The notes beneath the pieces are model-generated. The model made no database searches. It had not been told where the DNA came from and worked only from the letters and a program-made list of their open reading frames with translations. The translations under genes and the position numbers were made by a program. From positions 1 through 8,170 of the forward strand of contig CAXTKD010000029.1 in the NCBI GenBank assembly GCA_964244885.1: a DNA stretch of 8,170 bases, given 5' to 3'. Source of the DNA: CAXTKD01 sp964244885. GTDB lineage: Bacteria > Pseudomonadota > Alphaproteobacteria > Sphingomonadales > Sphingomonadaceae. Positions 4,455 through 8,170 of this stretch are shown piece after piece (position 1 is the first letter of the stretch; every line of letters starts with the position of its first letter).

Positions 4455-7123
4455 GTGATGTTCTCCCGCTCAGGCTCGCGGACCAGCAGCGCTTCGGGGA
4501 AGTGCAGGCTGAAGCGCGCGCCCTGGGGGTCGCCGCGGTTCGCCGCCTCGACGGTCAGCCCCATCGCCTCGGCGAAGCCCTTGACGATCGCCAGGCCGAG
4601 CCCGGTGCCGCCGGGAGCGCGGTCCGATCCCTCGATCCGCGCGAAGGTCTCGAACACCGAGGCCTCCCGGCCCGGCGGCAGGCCCAGCCCCTCGTCGATG
4701 ACCGAGAGCGTCAGCCGCCACGGCTCGCGTTCCGCCCGGATGACGATCGGCGTGCCGGGATCGCCGTAACGGCCGGCGTTGTCGAGCAGGTTGATCAGGC
4801 AATGGTGGAGGAGCTGGAGGTCGACCCGGACCAGCGGCAGGTTGGGCGGCACCTGCAGGTCGATGTCCCGGCCCTTCAGCACCTGCCGCGTGTCGTGCAC
4901 CGCGCCCGCCACCGCGTCGGTCAGGTCGATGGCCTCGATATTGAGCCGGAGCGCGCCGGCCTCGACCCGCGCCATGTCGAGCAGGTTGGAGACGAAGCGG
5001 TTCAAGCGCTGCGCCTCGTCCTCTAGCGTGTCGAGCACCTCGGGCGTCGCGGCGCGGCGGGCTTCCTTCGCGGCGGCGAGGATGGCGGTGAGCGGAGTGC
5101 GAAGGTCGTGGCTGACCGAGGACAGCAGCGCGGCCCGCAGCCGGTCGCGCTCCTTCAGCTGCGCCACGTCGCGCATCTCGTCCTGCAATTGCATGCGCTC
5201 CAGCACCAGCGAGGCCTGGTCGAGCAGGCTCAAAAGCAGCGGCACCTGCGCGGCGCGCACGGGGTCGCGCCCGTCGTCGCGCCCGAGGCCGACGACGCCG
5301 AGCACGCCGCGCGCCGTCCTCAAGGGGTGGAACAGCCAGTCGGAGGCGGTCAGCGTCTCCGACCCGCGCCCCGCCGGCTGGCCCTTGTCGATCGTCCACT
5401 GCGCCGCCGCGAGCTCGATCTGGTTCAAGCGGTCCTCGGGCGGATAGGCGGCGCGAAGCTGCGGGCCGCCGGACGACGGCGTCATCACCACGGCATGCAC
5501 GTCGAACAGGCGCGAAACCTCGGCGCAGATCGCCTGCATCAGCTCCTCGTCGTTGGCGGTCGTCGTGAGCTGGCGCGAGAAGCCGGCCAGCGCGGCGTTT
5601 TGCCGGGCGCTCGAGGTGGCGAGGTCGGCCTGGTCGCGAACCCGCGCCGCGAGCTGGCTGGTCGCGAAGGCGACCGACAGCAGGACGACGACGGTGACGA
5701 CGTTCTCGGGGTTGCTGACGGTCAGCGAGCCGACCGGCGGCAGGAAGAAGAAATTATAGGCGATCGAGGAGGCGAGGCCGGCGAACAGGCCGGCGCGCAG
5801 GCTGAACAGGCTCGCCGCGACCATCACGGGCAGGAGGTAAAGCAGCGCCATGTTGCTGAGGCTGAGCACCGTCTGCAGGCTGACGCCGGCGGCGGTGATC
5901 CCGGCGACCATCAGCAGGACGAGGAGATAGTCGAGCGGCCGGCCCCACTGGCCGGTCTTGGCGCCCCTTCCGCCCGAGGCTGCGGCCGCCTCGGTGTCCG
6001 AGGGAAGGACATGGATGGCGACATCGCCGAGGCCGCGCACCAGCCGGTCGACGACCGAGCCATGGCGCAGCTCGAACAGCCAGGAGCGCGCCGACTTGCC
6101 GATGACGATCTGGGTCGCCCGCGCTTCCCCGGCGAAGTCGCGCAGCCCATCGACGACGTTCTGCGCCGGGATCGTCGCGGTCGCGGCGCCAAGCTGCGCG
6201 GCGAGCGCCATCGCTTCGTTCAGGCGCTGCTGATCGGCATCGGTGAGAGCGCGCGACCGCCGCGTCTCGACATGCACCGCGGTCCACGGCGCGCGGAGCG
6301 CGTCGGCGAGGCGCTTCGCGGCGCGAATCAGGCCGGGCGCGTTGGGCAGCTCGCTGACCGCGACGACGATCCGCTCGCCCGCCGCGAAGCTGCCGGCGAG
6401 GGCGTGCGAGCGGACATAGTCGAGCATCTGCGCGTCGACCGCCTGCGCGGCGCGGCGAAGCGCCATCTCGCGCAGCGCCGAAAGGTTGGACTTGGAGAAG
6501 AAATGGGTGAGCGCCCGGCTCGCCTCCTCGGGAACGTAGACCTTGCCGTCCTTCAGCCGCTCGATCAGCTCGTCGGGGGGAATGTCGACGACCTCGATCT
6601 CAGCCGCTTCGATCACCCGGTCGGGCACCGTCTCGCGGACCCGGACTCGGGTGAACGACGCGACGACGTCGTTCAGGCTTTCCAGATGCTGGATGTTGAC
6701 GGTCGAATAGACGTCGATGCCCGCCGCCAGCAGCTCCTCGACATCCTGGTAGCGCTTGGGGTGGCGGCTGCCGGGGACGTTGGTGTGCGCGAGCTCGTCG
6801 ACGAGGACGAGGCCCGGGCGCCGCGCCAGGATGGCGTCGATGTCCATCTCGTCGAGCGTCCGGCCCTGATAGTCGATCTCGCGGCGCGGGATGATCTCGT
6901 GCCCCCGGGTCAGCGCCTCGGTCTCGGCGCGGCCGTGCGTCTCGACCACGCCGACGACGACGTCGACCCCGGCGCGGGCGCGGCCGGCGCCGTCGGTCAG
7001 CATCTCATAGGTCTTGCCGACGCCGGGCGCCGCGCCGAGGAAGACCTTGAGACGGCCGCGGCCTTCCTGCGCGGCGGCGCGCAGGAAGGCTTCAGGGTCG
7101 GCTCGCGGTTCCTCTGCTCTCAC
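4451..7123 (-). CDS. kdpD: Sensor histidine kinase KdpD
   Basis: KdpD is the inner-membrane kinase that senses K+ limitation or ionic stress and phosphorylates KdpE. The 890 residues match the E. coli length and order. The N-terminal KdpD domain (about 22-230) has Walker A GAAPGVGKT at 30-38 and LVLVDE at 105-110. A universal-stress-like domain covers about 251-375. Four closely packed membrane segments lie at about 398-494, and a GAF-like domain at about 505-645. The HisKA box SVSHDLRTPL carries the phospho-accepting H672. The ATPase domain has the N box INLLDNAGRY (777-786), G1 DEGLGLPP (810-817), F box FETFARIEG and G2 GGTGLGLAI (838-846). All key residues are present. The start is GTG at 7123, inside GTGA shared with the kdpC stop and without a clear Shine-Dalgarno, so translation is probably coupled to kdpC. 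Confidence 0.97.
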   Translation of the reverse strand: MRAEEPRADPEAFLRAAAQEGRGRLKVFLGAAPGVGKTYEMLTDGAGRARAGVDVVVGVVETHGRAETEALTRGHEIIPRREIDYQGRTLDEMDIDAILARRPGLVLVDELAHTNVPGSRHPKRYQDVEELLAAGIDVYSTVNIQHLESLNDVVASFTRVRVRETVPDRVIEAAEIEVVDIPPDELIERLKDGKVYVPEEASRALTHFFSKSNLSALREMALRRAAQAVDAQMLDYVRSHALAGSFAAGERIVVAVSELPNAPGLIRAAKRLADALRAPWTAVHVETRRSRALTDADQQRLNEAMALAAQLGAATATIPAQNVVDGLRDFAGEARATQIVIGKSARSWLFELRHGSVVDRLVRGLGDVAIHVLPSDTEAAAASGGRGAKTGQWGRPLDYLLVLLMVAGITAAGVSLQTVLSLSNMALLYLLPVMVAASLFSLRAGLFAGLASSIAYNFFFLPPVGSLTVSNPENVVTVVVLLSVAFATSQLAARVRDQADLATSSARQNAALAGFSRQLTTTANDEELMQAICAEVSRLFDVHAVVMTPSSGGPQLRAAYPPEDRLNQIELAAAQWTIDKGQPAGRGSETLTASDWLFHPLRTARGVLGVVGLGRDDGRDPVRAAQVPLLLSLLDQASLVLERMQLQDEMRDVAQLKERDRLRAALLSSVSHDLRTPLTAILAAAKEARRAATPEVLDTLEDEAQRLNRFVSNLLDMARVEAGALRLNIEAIDLTDAVAGAVHDTRQVLKGRDIDLQVPPNLPLVRVDLQLLHHCLINLLDNAGRYGDPGTPIVIRAEREPWRLTLSVIDEGLGLPPGREASVFETFARIEGSDRAPGGTGLGLAIVKGFAEAMGLTVEAANRGDPQGARFSLHFPEALLVREPERENIT

Positions 7124-7704
7124 CGATGCGCTTGTGCGCCCAGCTCGTCGAGCTGTCGATTCAGCTCGAACACATTGACGTGCGGTTCGCCCAGCAGCCG
7201 CGGCCTGATCACCGCCTTGTCGACGAGCGCGCGAACCTCGCCCTCGGGAAGATTGCGGCTGCGCGCGACCCGCGCCGCCTGCGCCATCGCGGCCTCGGGC
7301 GAGAGGTCGGGATCGAGCCCCGAGGCGGACGTGGTGACGAGGTCGGCGGGGATGACGCCGGCGGCGCCCTCGGCGCGCCGCTTCGCGACGTCGGCCTTGA
7401 CGCGGTCGCTGAGCGCCTGGCTCGCCGGGCCGAGGTTGGAGCCCGACGACGCCATGCCGTCATAGCCCTTGCCCGCCGCCGACGGGCGTGTCTGGAAATA
7501 ACGGTCGCTGACGAAGGCCTGGCCGACCACGGTCGAACCGATGATCCGCCCGCCGTCGCGGACGAGGCTGCCGTTGGCCTGGCTGGGGAACAGCAGCTGG
7601 CCGATGCCGGTCAGCGCCAGCGGATAACCGAGGCCGAGCAGGATGGCGAAGAGGATCGTCAGCACCAGCGCGGGGCGGAGCGAGGACATGAAATCGGAAC
7701 CCAT
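7120..7704 (-). CDS. kdpC: K+-transporting ATPase subunit KdpC
   Basis: KdpC is the small single-span subunit of the KdpFABC complex and helps couple ATP hydrolysis in KdpB to K+ transport through KdpA. The 194-residue protein has one N-terminal membrane helix (about residues 10-32) and a soluble domain facing the periplasm. It carries family hallmarks: SQANGSLV, VVGQAFVSDRYFQTRPSAAG, SSGSNLGP, then DLVTTSASGLDPDLSPEAA and the terminal LLGEPHVNVFELNRQLD. Length is normal. The ATG at 7704 is preceded by GGAG embedded in the kdpB stop (TAGGAG), with an eight-base spacer; a second ATG five codons in is a weaker choice. The stop overlaps the kdpD start by four bases. Confidence 0.96.
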   Translation of the reverse strand: MGSDFMSSLRPALVLTILFAILLGLGYPLALTGIGQLLFPSQANGSLVRDGGRIIGSTVVGQAFVSDRYFQTRPSAAGKGYDGMASSGSNLGPASQALSDRVKADVAKRRAEGAAGVIPADLVTTSASGLDPDLSPEAAMAQAARVARSRNLPEGEVRALVDKAVIRPRLLGEPHVNVFELNRQLDELGAQAHR

Positions 7705-7712
7705 GATCGTAA

Positions 7713-7718
7713 CTCCTA
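7713..7718 (-). promoter_or_regulatory. kdpC ribosome binding site overlapping the kdpB stop
   Basis: On the minus strand TAGGAG contains both the kdpB TAG stop and a GGAG Shine-Dalgarno eight bases before the kdpC ATG, which fits tight operon packing and supports the start at 7704. Confidence 0.7.
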
Positions 7719-8170
7719 AGCCAGGCCGAGGCCGTTGACCGCGAGGTCGACGAGCTTGATGCCGACGAACGGCGCGGCGAGGCCGCCGAGGCCGTAGACG
7801 GCGAGGTTGCGCGCGAGCAGCGGACCGGCGCCGATCGGGCGGTATTTGACCCCCTTGAGCGCCAGCGGAACCAGCGCCGGAATGATCAGCGCGTTGAAGA
7901 TGATCGCCGACAGTATGGCGCTCTGCGGGCTCGCCAGCCGCATGACGTTGAGCACGCCGAGGCCGGGATAGAGCACGACGAACATCGCCGGGATGATCGC
8001 GAAATATTTGGCGACGTCGTTGGCGACCGAGAAGGTGGTCAGCGCGCCACGCGTCATCAGCAGCTGCTTGCCGAGGCCGACGACCTCGATCAGCTTGGTC
8101 GGATCGCTGTCGAGATCGACCATGTTGCCCGCCTCGCGCGCCGCCTGCGTGCCGGTGTTCATCGCCACGC
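7716..8170 (-). CDS. kdpB: K+-transporting P-type ATPase catalytic subunit KdpB, C-terminal part (cut by window edge)
   Basis: KdpB is the P-type ATPase subunit that hydrolyses ATP in the KdpFABC potassium pump of the inner membrane. About 151 C-terminal codons are visible. They begin in the conserved end of the P domain (VAMNTGTQAAREAGNMVDLD), continue through DPTKLIEVVGLGKQ and TTFSVANDVAKYFAIIPAMF, and end with the last membrane helices, including the AIIFNALIIPALVPLALKG segment and a final hydrophobic helix before GLGLA and TAG. The catalytic aspartate of the DKTGT motif lies outside the window. The first full codon seen is an internal GTG (Val), not a start. The kdpC start follows 11 bp after the stop. 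Confidence 0.97.
   Translation of the reverse strand, partial: VAMNTGTQAAREAGNMVDLDSDPTKLIEVVGLGKQLLMTRGALTTFSVANDVAKYFAIIPAMFVVLYPGLGVLNVMRLASPQSAILSAIIFNALIIPALVPLALKGVKYRPIGAGPLLARNLAVYGLGGLAAPFVGIKLVDLAVNGLGLA

Noticed and set aside
5108..7465. A very long open frame on the plus strand across kdpD and kdpC
   Set aside because: It is antisense to genes with complete family motifs. Its product is rich in Arg, Gly, Ala and Asp with no recognisable domain, the usual by-product of high-GC codon bias.
1..8170. CRISPR array or other clustered short repeats
   Set aside because: No regularly spaced repeats were seen. The only clear repeat is the tRNA-Thr half at 1325 and 3678.

Overview
The window looks like a GC-rich alphaproteobacterial chromosome, most likely a member of the Sphingomonadales. 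This is inferred from the bolA / J-domain gene / cobS neighbourhood, the high-GC codon use, and the form of the tRNA-Thr and Kdp proteins. No taxonomic marker gene is present, so the placement is an inference.

Left block (1-1307): the 5' part of cobS (aerobic cobaltochelatase ATPase, minus strand, cut by the window edge) lies just downstream of a gene for a protein with a C-terminal J domain. Divergent from these is a bolA gene on the plus strand. The 44-bp gap between the divergent genes contains the 10-bp palindrome CCTATATAGG.

Middle block (about 1325-3710): a clearly more A+T-rich insert lies between a decayed 5'-half copy of tRNA-Thr(TGT) and the intact tRNA-Thr(TGT) gene. It holds one intact gene, a PAS-GGDEF-EAL protein for cyclic-di-GMP turnover with all main catalytic motifs. 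It also holds two recombinase remnants: an antisense serine-recombinase helix-turn-helix tail that overlaps the 3' end of the PAS-GGDEF-EAL gene, and the frameshifted C-terminal part of a tyrosine integrase that ends 85 bp before the tRNA. I read this as a decayed integrative element in tRNA-Thr, with the c-di-GMP enzyme as surviving cargo.

Right block (3759-8170, minus strand): the distal part of a kdp operon in the order kdpB (3' end only), kdpC, kdpD, kdpE. KdpB and KdpC belong to the high-affinity K+-transporting P-type ATPase. KdpD and KdpE are the sensor kinase and response regulator that control it. kdpC/kdpD and kdpD/kdpE overlap by 4 bp, so translation is probably coupled. kdpE ends 10 bp from the end of the convergent tRNA gene, with no visible terminator between them.

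I did not find convincing evidence of an undescribed system. The most notable part is the tRNA-flanked remnant island and the way its recombinase fragments are joined.
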